Assembly: GCF_005491705.1 (NCBI RefSeq)
Contig: NZ_CP028092.1
Location: 1,116,001 to 1,180,000 of the forward strand
Length of the DNA stretch: 64,000 nt
Direction of reading: 5' to 3'
Source: Pontibacter sp. SGAir0037
GTDB taxonomy: Bacteria > Bacteroidota > Bacteroidia > Cytophagales > Hymenobacteraceae
This document shows, piece by piece, positions 8,601 to 17,806 of this stretch. Numbering within the stretch: the first letter of the stretch is position 1; the number at the start of each line of letters is the position of its first letter. Made by a program: the position numbers and the translations under genes. The notes under the pieces are model-generated. The model did not search any database. It was not told where the DNA came from and was given only the letters and a program-made list of their open reading frames with translations.

Positions 8601-8679
8601 TTGTGCTTATTAGTTTAGTTTATAGTTCTTTTGAAAAAGTGCGCAAATATACCATATCCCGCCAGATATAAAACAAAAA

Positions 8680-8699
8680 AGCCACAAATAGCTGTGGCT
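8680..8699 (-). terminator. Terminator hairpin, minus strand
   Basis: AGCCACA / TGTGGCT with a 6-nt loop; on the minus strand it is followed by TTTTTTGTTT. It probably acts as a second terminator for the DUF1573 gene that ends at 8817. Confidence 0.6.
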
Positions 8700-8760
8700 G
8701 TACCTAAAGTAAAATTGCACTGAAATACTGGTAAACAGGAGTAGGGGAGCTTATAAAATG

Positions 8761-8787
8761 AAAAAAGGCAGCGACAAAATCACTGCC
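8761..8787 (-). terminator. Terminator hairpin, minus strand
   Basis: GGCAG / CTGCC arms followed on the minus strand by six T residues. It lies 30 bp after the stop of the DUF1573 gene and is in tandem with the hairpin at 8680-8699. Confidence 0.65.
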
Positions 8788-8816
8788 ATTAGTACAAAAT
8801 AAAACTATGAAAAAAA

Positions 8817-9599
8817 CTATTTGAAAGGTACTGGCTCTGCGCCTTCCCTTATCATATTCTTTGTAACCAAACTCTCTACAACTGTAGCCTTAAGCGTAAG
8901 CCTGAGGTCCGGCATTATTATATCGTTTGAAAGAACTGTTACCACCTCGTTTTGATCATTTAACACCGATGGCTTGTACATTAGTTCCAAAATTCCTTGT
9001 TGTCCTGGTTTAAGTGCCGGCTCTGAAATTCTATAGCTAATGCAGTTACAGTTATTCTTTATTCCTTGTATAATCAGGTCCGTCCGACCTGTATTTTTAA
9101 TGATGAACTTTGCTACAGCTTTTTGTCCTTTTTCAAGTTTTCCGAAGTTGTAGTTTGTGCTTCCTACTGCCAAACGCGGCGACTTTAACTTTTGTTCCTC
9201 GGTATAACTGGTTTTTAAATCTTTTGCTCCAACATCTCCCTTAATATATAAAACATTTGTGGGATTTGCAGCATTTGATGTTACAGTTATCGATTTGTGA
9301 AAAGGGCCGGGACGCCCAGAACTGTTATAAACGGCTTTTATAACGCCTGTTCTACCAGGTAAAATAGGTTCTTTGGTCCAGTCTGGCGTAGTGCAACCGC
9401 AAGAGGGCTGCACATTTGCAATTACAACTGGTTGAGTACCCACATTTTTTACTCTGAACTCGTATGAAGCTTGTATGCCTTCGGCAAATGTGCCGAAATC
9501 ATGCAATTCTTTTTCAAACTTAAGCTCTCCTTGTGCAAAGGCATTGAAACCGGCAAAAAGGAAACAAAGCATCCAGAGAAAGTAGAGCTTTTTAATCAT
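8817..9599 (-). CDS. Exported protein with two DUF1573 domains
   Basis: 260 residues with an N-terminal signal peptide ending near AFAQG. Two Ig-like DUF1573 units follow: residues 25-120 (FEKELHDFGTFAEG, CGCTTPDWTKEPILPG) and 140-240 (NYNFGKLEKGQ, NCNCISY). DUF1573 domains are ASPM/SPD-2/Hydin-like beta sandwiches found in surface or periplasmic Bacteroidota proteins; no activity is known. The CGCTTPxWTKEP loop recurs in the single-domain protein at 38595-39050. The gene is monocistronic with two terminator hairpins. Confidence 0.85.
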   Translation of the reverse strand: MIKKLYFLWMLCFLFAGFNAFAQGELKFEKELHDFGTFAEGIQASYEFRVKNVGTQPVVIANVQPSCGCTTPDWTKEPILPGRTGVIKAVYNSSGRPGPFHKSITVTSNAANPTNVLYIKGDVGAKDLKTSYTEEQKLKSPRLAVGSTNYNFGKLEKGQKAVAKFIIKNTGRTDLIIQGIKNNCNCISYRISEPALKPGQQGILELMYKPSVLNDQNEVVTVLSNDIIMPDLRLTLKATVVESLVTKNMIREGAEPVPFK

Positions 9600-9726
9600 A
9601 TTCCAAAGTAAAATAAAAGTGTATTAAAAGGCAAGAAGTCTTAAAAGTACAAAACAAAGATACAAAATCTTTTTATAAAACAATAGGTTCTTTCAAATAC
9701 GACTGTACGGCCGAAACCCCTTCAGA

Positions 9727-9757
9727 TTTGATATTAGGTGAATCTTATGTACTTTTG
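9727..9757 (+). promoter_or_regulatory. Bacteroidota-type promoter for the E1 dehydrogenase gene
   Basis: TTTG at 9727-9730 and TACTTTTG at 9750-9757 are separated by exactly 19 nt, an exact match to the -33 TTTG / -7 TAnnTTTG consensus of the Bacteroidota primary sigma factor. The start codon is 35 nt further on, giving a short leader. Confidence 0.75.
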
Positions 9758-9792
9758 ATGTAAAATTTTACTTTACTTTTTATTCAGAAGAT

Positions 9793-12201
9793 ATGCAAAC
9801 TGCTGAAGCATCTATTTCTCAGAAAATTAGCACTCAGGAAATCCTAAACGATTATCGTATCGCCTGGGAAAGCCGTCAGGCCAGCCTTACCGGTCGTAAA
9901 GAGGTTTTTATGGGGAAAGCCAAGTTTGGTATTTTCGGTGATGGTAAAGAAGTGCCTCAACTAGCTATGGCCAAATATTTCAAGGAAGGTGATTTTCGCT
10001 CGGGGTACTACCGTGACCAGACCTTCATGTTTGCCATAGGGGAGCTAACACTGCAGGAATATTTTGCACAGCTTTACGCGCATACCGACCTGGAAGCAGA
10101 TCCGTCTACTGCCGGTCGTTCTATGAACGGGCACTTTGGTACACGCTCCCTGGATGATGAAGGGAAGTGGAAGAATCTGACAGAGATAAAAAATTCCAGT
10201 GCTGATATTTCTCCTACAGCGGGACAGATGCCCCGCCTGGTTGGCTTAGCCTATGCCTCCAAGCTATATCGGGAGAATCCAATTCTGCAGGATGAGAAAC
10301 AGTTTTCCGTTAATGGAAATGAAGTGGCTTTTGGTACAATTGGTAACGCCTCTACCTCCGAAGGTGTTTTCTTCGAGGCAATTAATGCTGCCGGTGTACT
10401 GCAGGTACCTATGCTTGTTTCGGTTTGGGACGATGGTTACGGTATTTCTGTTCCGGCTGAGTACCAGACCACTAAAGGTAGTATTTCCGAAATTTTGGCA
10501 GGCTTTCAGCGTAACGCCAAAGGAGAGCAGGGATATGAAATTTTCAAGGTAAAAGGATGGGATTACGCTGCACTTTGCGAAACGTACGAAGCAGCCGTGC
10601 AGGTTTGCCGCGAGGAACACGTGCCTGTGCTTATACACGTGGAGGAGGTAACACAGCCACAAGGCCATTCCACTTCCGGTTCGCATGAACGTTACAAATC
10701 TAAAGAGCGCCTGGCCTGGGAGGCGGAATACGACTGCATTAAAAAGATGCGGGAATGGATTATTGAGAGCAATATAGCTACAGCCGAAGAAGTAGACAAA
10801 ATTGAAGCTGAAGCCAAGGAAGCAGTGCGTGTAGCCAGAAGCAATGCCTGGAACGCGTTTGCCCTATCTATAAAAGCAGATCAGGATGAGGCACTGAGGC
10901 TGATGGATAACTTAAGTGCAGCCTGCCCTCATATTACTCAGATTGCAACCATAGCAGAAGAGCTGAGAAAAGTCAGTACTCCAATCCGGAGCGATGCCGT
11001 TAGAGCTGTGCGGAAGGTGTTGCGCTATGTAAGGCACGAAAGAAACCAGGCCAAAAGAGAACTGGTGGAGTGGCACGAGCAGCAACTGGGAGAAAATGCC
11101 GATCGCTTTAACTCGTATCTGTACAGCCAATCCGATGAATCCGCACTGCTGGTAGAAGAAGTTCCTGCCGAATATCAGGAAGACTCACCTGTAGTAGACG
11201 GAAGGGAAGTGCTCAAAGCATGCTTTGACGCCATGCTGGAACGCGACCCAAGAGTATTTGCTTTAGGTGAAGATGTAGGGTATATAGGTGATGTAAACCA
11301 GGCTTTTGCTGGTTTGCAGGAAAAATATGGCAAGCTGCGGGTAACTGATACCGGTATCCGGGAGTGCACCATTATCGGGCAGGGCATTGGCGCTGCACTA
11401 CGTGGTTTACGCCCGATTAGTGAAATACAGTACCTGGACTACCTGCTGTATGGCATACAAATTATGTCCGACGACCTGGCTTCTTTGCAATACAGAACCA
11501 AGGGCGGCCAGAAAGCACCTGTTATTGTACGTACCCGCGGTCACAGGTTAGAGGGAATCTGGCATTCCGGATCTCCGATTGGTATGATTCTGCACAGCAT
11601 AAGAGGTATGCACGTGCTCGTGCCTCGCAACATGACCCAGGCAGCAGGCTTCTACAATACAATGCTGAAATCTGATGAACCGGCACTGATAATAGAATGC
11701 CTGAATGGCTATCGTCTGAAGGAACGCCTGCCTTCTAATATTGCTGAGTTTACAGTACCACTAGGTAAACCGGAAGTTCTGCAGGAAGGCAGCGACGTAA
11801 CCATGGTTACCTATGGCTCGATGTGCCGTATTGTGATGGAGGCCGCCAAACAATTAGAAGAATTCGGAATCTCTGTTGAGGTGATAGACGTGCAAACGTT
11901 GTTGCCTTTCGACCTGGAGCATAGCATCACGGATTCCATCCGCAAAACAAACCGCGTACTGTTTACCGACGAGGACGTACCGGGCGGAGGTACTGCCTTT
12001 ATGATGCAGCAGGTGGTAGACGAGCAGGAGGCATGGCGTTACCTCGATTCCAAACCCGTATGCCTTGCGGCACAGGCTCACAGACCAGCCTATTCTTCTG
12101 ATGGCGATTATTTCTCTAAGCCAAATACAGAAGATGTATTTGAAGCAGTATACGCAATCATGCATGAGGCGGATCCTGAAGCATTTCCTGCTTTGTTTTA
12201 A
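9793..12201 (+). CDS. Fused 2-oxoacid dehydrogenase E1 (alpha + beta), branched-chain type
   Basis: 802 residues joining the two thiamine-diphosphate E1 subunits. The alpha part (about 1-440) has GYYRDQTF, GRSMNGHFG and the SPTAGQMPRLVGLAYA segment; the beta part (about 466-800) starts VVDGREVLKACFDAML and includes FALGEDVG, RVTDTGIRE, HSGSPIGM and FTDEDVPGGG. Such fusions supply the E1 of a branched-chain 2-oxoacid dehydrogenase in Bacteroidota and decarboxylate the oxoacid onto the lipoyl E2, in the cytoplasm; E2 and E3 are not nearby. The ThDP motif in the alpha half is altered: GNAS replaces the usual GDGA at about residue 184, and WDDGYG replaces the usual NN pair near 213. The gene is alone, with a clear promoter and a long terminator. 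Confidence 0.9.
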   Translation: MQTAEASISQKISTQEILNDYRIAWESRQASLTGRKEVFMGKAKFGIFGDGKEVPQLAMAKYFKEGDFRSGYYRDQTFMFAIGELTLQEYFAQLYAHTDLEADPSTAGRSMNGHFGTRSLDDEGKWKNLTEIKNSSADISPTAGQMPRLVGLAYASKLYRENPILQDEKQFSVNGNEVAFGTIGNASTSEGVFFEAINAAGVLQVPMLVSVWDDGYGISVPAEYQTTKGSISEILAGFQRNAKGEQGYEIFKVKGWDYAALCETYEAAVQVCREEHVPVLIHVEEVTQPQGHSTSGSHERYKSKERLAWEAEYDCIKKMREWIIESNIATAEEVDKIEAEAKEAVRVARSNAWNAFALSIKADQDEALRLMDNLSAACPHITQIATIAEELRKVSTPIRSDAVRAVRKVLRYVRHERNQAKRELVEWHEQQLGENADRFNSYLYSQSDESALLVEEVPAEYQEDSPVVDGREVLKACFDAMLERDPRVFALGEDVGYIGDVNQAFAGLQEKYGKLRVTDTGIRECTIIGQGIGAALRGLRPISEIQYLDYLLYGIQIMSDDLASLQYRTKGGQKAPVIVRTRGHRLEGIWHSGSPIGMILHSIRGMHVLVPRNMTQAAGFYNTMLKSDEPALIIECLNGYRLKERLPSNIAEFTVPLGKPEVLQEGSDVTMVTYGSMCRIVMEAAKQLEEFGISVEVIDVQTLLPFDLEHSITDSIRKTNRVLFTDEDVPGGGTAFMMQQVVDEQEAWRYLDSKPVCLAAQAHRPAYSSDGDYFSKPNTEDVFEAVYAIMHEADPEAFPALF

Positions 12202-12216
12202 AAGACCTAAATAGAT

Positions 12217-12259
12217 AAACAGAAAGCCCCGGCAGATGCACTGCCGGGGCTTTCTGTTT
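12217..12259. terminator. Bidirectional intrinsic terminator
   Basis: A perfect 19-bp stem (AAACAGAAAGCCCCGGCAG and complement) with a 5-nt loop and terminal T tracts. It lies between the converging E1 gene and the lipoprotein gene. Confidence 0.92.
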
Positions 12260-12274
12260 TATAGTAGCTTTTTT

Positions 12275-12859
12275 TTATATCAGATCCGGAAATAAAGTGA
12301 TTTCATCTGTTACTATCACATTGCTTTTATGAGGTACCGGTGTTGTTCTGTCGTAAATAAACAGCTCAAACTTAACAACTGTGCCAGGAGCAAATATATC
12401 TGAGTCAAAAGCTTCTGTGGTATACTTTAGCTCGCCTTCCAAAGGCTCTTTCCGGTCGTCATTTGATACTCTCGGGAATCGCTGATTAAACTCGCTACTT
12501 AATTCAGGGAAAGGATATGGTACAAATCGATAGCCGCCATTCGGGTCCTGTTCCCGGATCAGGAGGTTTGCAATAAAGTTATTGTAATAGGGTGAGCCGA
12601 AGTTAAAGGGAGCTTCTGTGTCCTCTTTGATAGTGGAAGATAAACCAAGATTTCCATCCCCATCCTGAAACCGTATCACGATACTAATGATATCCCTGGC
12701 GATACGTGGGTCCTGGCCCTGTTCGAGTGGTGCGCGCGATTGTTCCACCCGCAGATACTGTATATGGGGCTCATCTGGAAAGTTAGGCTCCTTCCGGCAG
12801 GAGCTTAAAGCCACTACCAGTAAAAACAAAGCTAATCCATTCTTTAGCATGTCTTTCAT
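12275..12859 (-). CDS. Hypothetical lipoprotein
   Basis: 194 residues. The signal is ALFLLVVALSSC, a good lipobox, so the mature protein is a membrane-anchored lipoprotein. The mature part contains an IRFQDGDGNLGL motif that I recognise from a recurrent Bacteroidota lipoprotein type, followed by beta-rich sequence ending in VKFELFIYDRTT. The function is unknown. An alternative ATG three codons in (12850) would also keep the signal. It is a single gene with a shared terminator. Confidence 0.75.
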   Translation of the reverse strand: MKDMLKNGLALFLLVVALSSCRKEPNFPDEPHIQYLRVEQSRAPLEQGQDPRIARDIISIVIRFQDGDGNLGLSSTIKEDTEAPFNFGSPYYNNFIANLLIREQDPNGGYRFVPYPFPELSSEFNQRFPRVSNDDRKEPLEGELKYTTEAFDSDIFAPGTVVKFELFIYDRTTPVPHKSNVIVTDEITLFPDLI

Positions 12860-13094
12860 GTGTTCTGTTGGAAAATGAAGCTAAATTTACTAAATCAAAC
12901 GAATAGATATAGTATTTGTTATAAGTTTGTTTATAGGATTTTCAGGTATTATTTACACAATTCCGTATGTCTGCTGGTGCTAAAGTAGTAGCAATATCTT
13001 TTGTAAGCATTGTGGTAGATTTTAATATTCAATTCTCAACTCTTATTAACTGTGTAGCCACATCCTTCTTCTTTTTAATTCGTTTACAGCTGCC

Positions 13095-14012
13095 ATGGGA
13101 TATCTATTTTTTATAGTTTTTGCTGCCGGGCTCTGCTTCCTGTTTTACCGCTGGGCTACCCGAAAGCAGCGGCACCGGCAAAAGGTGCTGGCACAGGAAT
13201 TTCCGGTTACCTGGAGAAAAATTCTGCAGGATCGGGTGGGCTTTTACCACACCTTAAAAGAGGAAGATCAGCAGCGGTTTGAGAAGATGATTCAGCTTTT
13301 CTTATCTGAAAAGCGCATAACTGGAATAAAAACAGAAATCGACGATGTAACCCGCGTACTCGTTGGTGCCAGTGCTATTATACCTATTTATGGTTTCAGA
13401 GATTGGGAATACCAGAATTTAGGTGAAGTATTGGTGTTTCCGGGAAGCATCCAGCGCTTCAAAGAGGAGGAGGGAGAAGCTGTATCAGAAGTATTAGGGC
13501 GTGTTAATCCTTTTCAGAACGATCATTATGTAACCTTGTCTAAACCTGCGCTGGAACGTGGCTTTAACGATATGAAAGATCGCCAGAACGTAGGCATCCA
13601 TGAATTTGCACATATGCTCGACCAGGCCGACGGTGAGATAGACGGCACACCCAATGCCTACCTGCCCGATGAACTGGTAAGGCCATGGCAGGAGCTGATG
13701 TACCGCAAGATAAAAGCCATCAAAAGCGGTGATTCTGACATCAACCCATATGGCGCAACCTCTGAAGCTGAGTTCTTTGCCGTTGTAACCGAGTATTTTT
13801 TCGAGAAGCCGGATCAGTTGGCAGAAAAGCACCCTAAACTATACGAGATGCTTACCAAGGTCTTTCACCAGAACCCTAAAAGAAGGTTTAAGTTACTGGA
13901 CTTCAACAGTCTGTTAAACCCTTACGGGAAGCGCTTGGGTCGCAACGAACCATGCCCGTGTGGTAGTGGGGCAAAGTATAAAAACTGCTGCCTGCAAAAA
14001 GAAAAGGTTTAG
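13095..14012 (+). CDS. MtfA-like zinc peptidase with SEC-C motif
   Basis: 305 residues. An N-terminal membrane segment (about 2-18) is followed by an MtfA (DgsA anti-repressor) peptidase domain: WRKILQDRVGFYHTL, then HEFAHMLDQADG (zinc HExxH, about 169) and AEFFAVVTEYFFE giving the third ligand. The C-terminus adds a SEC-C zinc motif, GRNEPCPCGSGAKYKNCC, known from SecA and other proteins as a metal- and protein-binding tail. The usual MtfA is about 265 residues, so the tail accounts for the extra length. In E. coli MtfA titrates Mlc, but Mlc is not a Bacteroidota regulator, so the target here is open. A long hairpin closes the gene. Confidence 0.85.
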   Translation: MGYLFFIVFAAGLCFLFYRWATRKQRHRQKVLAQEFPVTWRKILQDRVGFYHTLKEEDQQRFEKMIQLFLSEKRITGIKTEIDDVTRVLVGASAIIPIYGFRDWEYQNLGEVLVFPGSIQRFKEEEGEAVSEVLGRVNPFQNDHYVTLSKPALERGFNDMKDRQNVGIHEFAHMLDQADGEIDGTPNAYLPDELVRPWQELMYRKIKAIKSGDSDINPYGATSEAEFFAVVTEYFFEKPDQLAEKHPKLYEMLTKVFHQNPKRRFKLLDFNSLLNPYGKRLGRNEPCPCGSGAKYKNCCLQKEKV

Positions 14013-14016
14013 TATT

Positions 14017-14066
14017 CTGCAAAAGCGAAGGCCCGGACTATTCAGCCCGGGCCTTCGCTTTTGCAG
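14017..14066. terminator. Bidirectional intrinsic terminator
   Basis: A perfect 20-bp stem (CTGCAAAAGCGAAGGCCCGG and complement) with a 10-nt loop. It sits between the converging ends of the MtfA-like gene and the response regulator gene. Confidence 0.88.
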
Positions 14067-14079
14067 GTTGCCGAAACGG

Positions 14080-15246
14080 TTACGTAACAACAGGGCGGGC
14101 ATAGAGCTGCGCATCCTCTTGCGTAATGGTTTCGCCACTCATAATAACAAGTCGCTCTACTACGTTTCTGAGTTCCCGCACATTACCGCGCCAGTCGAGT
14201 GTTTGCAGATAGGCTAAAGCATCAGGCGCAATAAACTTGGGCTTGTTGCCGTAGTCGTTGGCGATATCGTTCAGGAACTTGCTCACCAGATCCGGAATAT
14301 CTTCCCGTCTTTCGTTCAGCGGTGGTACATGAATAAGAATTACTCCTAAACGATGGTACAAGTCTTCGCGGAAGTTACGGGCCTCGATCTCTTCGAGAAG
14401 GTTCTTGTTGGTGGCGGCTAAAACACGTACATCTACCTGTATGTCTTTATCGCCGCCTACACGGGTAATCTTGTGTTCCTGCAGTGCACGCAGCACTTTA
14501 GCCTGTGCCGATAAACTCATGTCGCCAACCTCATCTAAAAATAAGGTGCCGCCGTTGGCTTGCTCAAATTTACCTATACGCTGCTTCACTGCCGATGTAA
14601 AAGACCCTTTCTCGTGCCCGAACAGTTCGCTCTCGATCAATTCGCTAGGTATGGCGGCGCAGTTTACTTCAATCATCGGTCCCTGGGCACGGTTGCTGTT
14701 TTCATGTATGGCACGTGCTACCAGTTCTTTACCCGATCCGTTCGGGCCGGTTATCAATACCCGCGCATCGGTGGGGGCTACCTTTTCGATCGCCTGCTTT
14801 ACACGATCCAGCGCTGCCGAAGAGCCTACCATTTCATAGTTCTTGGAGATTTTCTTCTTCAGAATTTTTGTCTCCGTTACCAGGCTAGCCTTGTCCAAGG
14901 CATTCCTGACAGTTACAAGCAAACGGTTCAGATCGGGTGGCTTCTGCAAAAAGTCATAGGCTCCTTTTTTGGTGGCATCAACGGCCGTATCAATCGTGCC
15001 GTGGGCAGAAATCATGATAAAGGGGGTGTCAGGCACCATTTCCATTGCCTTCTCCAATACCTCAATGCCATCCATACCTGGCATTTTAATATCGCAAAGC
15101 ACCACGTCATACTTGGTTTTACTGATATACTGAAGCCCTTTAGCCCCATCTTCGGCCTCGTCAACGGTATAGTCTTCGAATTCCAGAATTTCTTTCAGGG
15201 TGCTGCGGATGGCCCTTTCATCATCTATAATCAGTATTTTGGGCAT
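14080..15246 (-). CDS. NtrC-type response regulator lacking a DNA-binding domain
   Basis: 388 residues: receiver domain 1-120 (DD at 8-9, phospho-acceptor D52, conserved Lys in FLQKP), then a sigma-54 AAA+ domain with Walker A GPNGSGKE, Walker B GGTLFLDEVGD and the RxxNVVERL end. Two departures from the family stand out. The sigma-54 contact loop GAFTGA reads GSFTSA. The protein stops at the AAA+ lid with no Fis-type helix-turn-helix. It may therefore act through other partners or not through sigma-54. No sensor kinase is adjacent. Confidence 0.9.
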   Translation of the reverse strand: MPKILIIDDERAIRSTLKEILEFEDYTVDEAEDGAKGLQYISKTKYDVVLCDIKMPGMDGIEVLEKAMEMVPDTPFIMISAHGTIDTAVDATKKGAYDFLQKPPDLNRLLVTVRNALDKASLVTETKILKKKISKNYEMVGSSAALDRVKQAIEKVAPTDARVLITGPNGSGKELVARAIHENSNRAQGPMIEVNCAAIPSELIESELFGHEKGSFTSAVKQRIGKFEQANGGTLFLDEVGDMSLSAQAKVLRALQEHKITRVGGDKDIQVDVRVLAATNKNLLEEIEARNFREDLYHRLGVILIHVPPLNERREDIPDLVSKFLNDIANDYGNKPKFIAPDALAYLQTLDWRGNVRELRNVVERLVIMSGETITQEDAQLYARPVVT

Positions 15247-15450
15247 AGTTTTTTTATAGTTTCACTTCTAATGCTAGTTTAAACAATAATGAGCCAACAA
15301 ACAAGGCGGCTGCTGCACTTGTACGGTTAAACTAATTACAAAGCTACTTACAGACGGTTACTTCTATCTCTTAAATGCTGTTTTTAATATTCTGACTATA
15401 CTTCAGGCCTGCTTTTCTGCATTAGCTGCTTTCTCTGGTGCCGTAAACAA

Positions 15451-15483
15451 AGAAAGCCAGGTATGCTGTATACCTGGCTTTCT
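15451..15483 (-). terminator. Intrinsic terminator hairpin
   Basis: A perfect 14-bp stem (AGAAAGCCAGGTAT and complement) with a 5-nt loop, 22 bp past the stop of the transglutaminase-like gene. The rest of the 15247-15505 gap shows no gene. Confidence 0.8.
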
Positions 15484-15505
15484 GGTAATTCCTTTCGCGG
15501 AATTC

Positions 15506-16411
15506 TTATTTGTTGAAAGTGATGACACTATATAATTCTGGCTCCAGGAAAGGTCCTCCGGGATAACCTGCCGTATAATCGAAGTTAATCCAAAGGTCGC
15601 CATTGGTTTCATGGAAATGGATTTTACCACCACTGATTTCGTCCGGGAACAGGGTACGTACGGCATAGCTTATCTTATCTAAATCTTCGGCTTTACCTAC
15701 TTTTACCTCTGTATACATATGCCCACTGGTTATAATAATACGCGCCTCGCCGCCGATAGCCATGATAGAGGAAGCCATCAGGATAGAATAATCGTCGCAG
15801 TCGCCTGCCAGTAAGCCAATGCTCTCGGTAGGAGGGGAGTAATAGTCCAGCCCGAGGGGATCGTTTACATACTTCCAGTTCAGGCGGATGTGCTTAAACA
15901 GCGAGAAGTAGCGCACAATTTTGCCGTATTTGCGGTAATACTCATCATGAAAATAGCGTGTGGAGTTCTCTACAGCAAAACTTCTGACCTCCGGGTGGGT
16001 AGGCTGCATAGCGCTTTTAACCCGGCGTTCCTGAAAATATGTGCCTTTTATAGGTTTAAAATAAGAAACCCGGTGCGGGTTACTGGTCATGTTTACCAGC
16101 ATGGCATTATAATCTGCCGTCAGGTTATCCATCGAATACTTGTCGAATGTGCTGTTGAACCCGATTACCACTAAAATAGCAAAGAATAAAAATACTATAA
16201 GTTTAGCGCTTATTTTGGTGATAACGATGGAGGCGGTAGCAGCCAGCATGATGCACAGCAGGAAATTCAGTTCGTAATCTATAAAACTGATGGGCGGCAA
16301 GTAAAAACTTATAAGCACCGCCAATGGGAACACTATAAGAATCTGAATAAACCTTACTGCAAACTTTGCCAGGTTTGAAGGCTGAAAGAACCGCGTCATA
16401 ACGTCCCACAA
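15506..16411 (-). CDS. Membrane protein with transglutaminase-like domain
   Basis: 301 residues with three hydrophobic segments in residues 15-90, then a soluble domain. The soluble part has AGDCDDYSILMAS with the catalytic-type Cys, GHMYTEV with the His and WINFDYT with the Asp, in the order of the transglutaminase/papain-like triad. Such domains are often cryptic peptidases. The soluble domain faces one side of the inner membrane; its substrate is unknown. An alternative ATG at codon 5 (16399) is possible. It is not tightly linked to either neighbour. Confidence 0.78.
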   Translation of the reverse strand: MWDVMTRFFQPSNLAKFAVRFIQILIVFPLAVLISFYLPPISFIDYELNFLLCIMLAATASIVITKISAKLIVFLFFAILVVIGFNSTFDKYSMDNLTADYNAMLVNMTSNPHRVSYFKPIKGTYFQERRVKSAMQPTHPEVRSFAVENSTRYFHDEYYRKYGKIVRYFSLFKHIRLNWKYVNDPLGLDYYSPPTESIGLLAGDCDDYSILMASSIMAIGGEARIIITSGHMYTEVKVGKAEDLDKISYAVRTLFPDEISGGKIHFHETNGDLWINFDYTAGYPGGPFLEPELYSVITFNK

Positions 16412-16549
16412 TTAATGGTTACTGGCGCTATAGGCCTGGTTGTAATTTATTTAAAGAGGTGATTAGCCTCCGCATCAGGATAACGCAAAATCCAGGCCTT
16501 TTAGCTCCATATCCGATAAAATATTTAAGGAATTTTATTTGTAATCCGA

Positions 16550-16619
16550 TTGCTTAAAATTTCGGCAAAATTTGTAAAATTTACAAGCCCTGCTTCTGCA
16601 AGTTTATAATTTTAAGCAA
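16550..16619. repeat. Nested inverted repeats in intergenic region
   Basis: Outer 12-bp arms TTGCTTAAAATT (16550-16561) and AATTTTAAGCAA (16608-16619) enclose a second perfect palindrome, TTGTAAA-A-TTTACAA (16572-16586). The gap 16412-16687 lies upstream of the transglutaminase-like gene and downstream of the lipoprotein gene, so the repeats could be operator sites or a weak terminator. Confidence 0.4.
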
Positions 16620-16687
16620 CCGGATTTCTTTTAAAAGCAGCGGTGGTTATTTGTTGCTTCTAACGCCTCAGAGGCATTGGGTTCTTC

Positions 16688-17806
16688 TTATTGATATTGT
16701 ATGTACAGAGGCTTTGGCTCCAGAGCCAGGATTTCAGCTGGAGTCATGAGCCGGTGGCCTTTTTTGGTATCGTTCTTATAAAACAACTTGAACCCGGTAA
16801 ACTGTACCGGCTCATTTTTTATATAGCGACGATACGTGTCTTTTTTCAGGGCCGGACTGCCCCAGCCATCCATGTGCATGACAACCTGTACTTCTGGCCT
16901 CAGTTTTATGTCTTTATAGTTAGTGATCATGCGCTGTGTGAAGCGGTGTACGATAAAGAGCTTTGGTGGCAACTGGTGTTCTTTTACCAGGTCTGCAAGT
17001 AAACCAGAGGCATAATTCAGGTCTGCTGCGTCGAAACTGCCGACTCTTTTTCCCGGCACCCCGGTTTCTCCCATCGCAAACTCTGCATCAACCCCCAGAT
17101 GCACATTGGGAAGCTGCAGGTACTGAGTGAGCCGTGGCAGCTCTTCCTGAAGCGTACTTCTTCCTATCTGCACATCCAGAAAAACAATGGCATCACGTTT
17201 TTTAGCTATTTCCAGTACATCGTCTATCATTTTGTCGGTCATGCGCAGGCGGTATTTGGCTCCCTTTCCGGGGCTTCCCTGTGCTGTAACAACAATGGCA
17301 TGTAAGGCTGGCTGTACCGGAGTGAGTGAGTCTGCTTTTTCCCAGTTTGCCACCTCTTCATCGAGCTTGCTCAGCATTTGCTCCGGCGGCAGTTCTCCGA
17401 GTATGCCCATGCGCTTAGAGAGCAGGTTACCGTAAAAGGCGATAACACGTTTTTGGGGAAGTATGGCTCCTTTCAGGGGTTTGGGGCCCGGGTACTCCCA
17501 GGCAGAATCGGCTTCGGGTGCTTCGGCAACTTCCTGTACAGCTGTATCGGCGGGTGCAGGTGCAGGGGGAGTTTCAGGGCTTGCCGCTTCTGTTACTTGT
17601 GTAGCCTGACTGGCTTCTTTCTCCTGTGTACAGGCACTGGCCATCACAATACTGCATCCCAGTAGTACTGTTTTAAGTGCAGTGGTAAAATATGTCTGTT
17701 TTGTGAAGTTTGTAATCTGATTTTGTGTGGCAGCGTTCTGCTGCTTCGGGTAGTGGCTGCTCATTAAATTAACGTTAAAGCGTATTTTAGTCTCAATATA
17801 TAGCAT
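16688..17806 (-). CDS. Hypothetical lipoprotein, possible TIM-barrel-like
   Basis: 372 residues from the ATG at 17806, which directly follows the FRG gene stop (TAA then ATG). An internal ATG at 17764 (codon 15) is an alternative. In either case the N-region before the hydrophobic stretch is unusually long, and the lipobox is MASAC. A Pro/Glu/Ala-rich linker of about 40 residues follows. The mature domain has alternating beta/alpha signatures (IAFYGN, HAIVVTA, AIVFLDVQIG, VHLGVDAEFAMG, LFIVHRFT, VVMHMDGWG) like a TIM barrel, with acidic residues at strand ends. No family is recognised. The coupling to an FRG-domain gene is the only clue to role. Confidence 0.7.
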   Translation of the reverse strand: MLYIETKIRFNVNLMSSHYPKQQNAATQNQITNFTKQTYFTTALKTVLLGCSIVMASACTQEKEASQATQVTEAASPETPPAPAPADTAVQEVAEAPEADSAWEYPGPKPLKGAILPQKRVIAFYGNLLSKRMGILGELPPEQMLSKLDEEVANWEKADSLTPVQPALHAIVVTAQGSPGKGAKYRLRMTDKMIDDVLEIAKKRDAIVFLDVQIGRSTLQEELPRLTQYLQLPNVHLGVDAEFAMGETGVPGKRVGSFDAADLNYASGLLADLVKEHQLPPKLFIVHRFTQRMITNYKDIKLRPEVQVVMHMDGWGSPALKKDTYRRYIKNEPVQFTGFKLFYKNDTKKGHRLMTPAEILALEPKPLYIQYQ

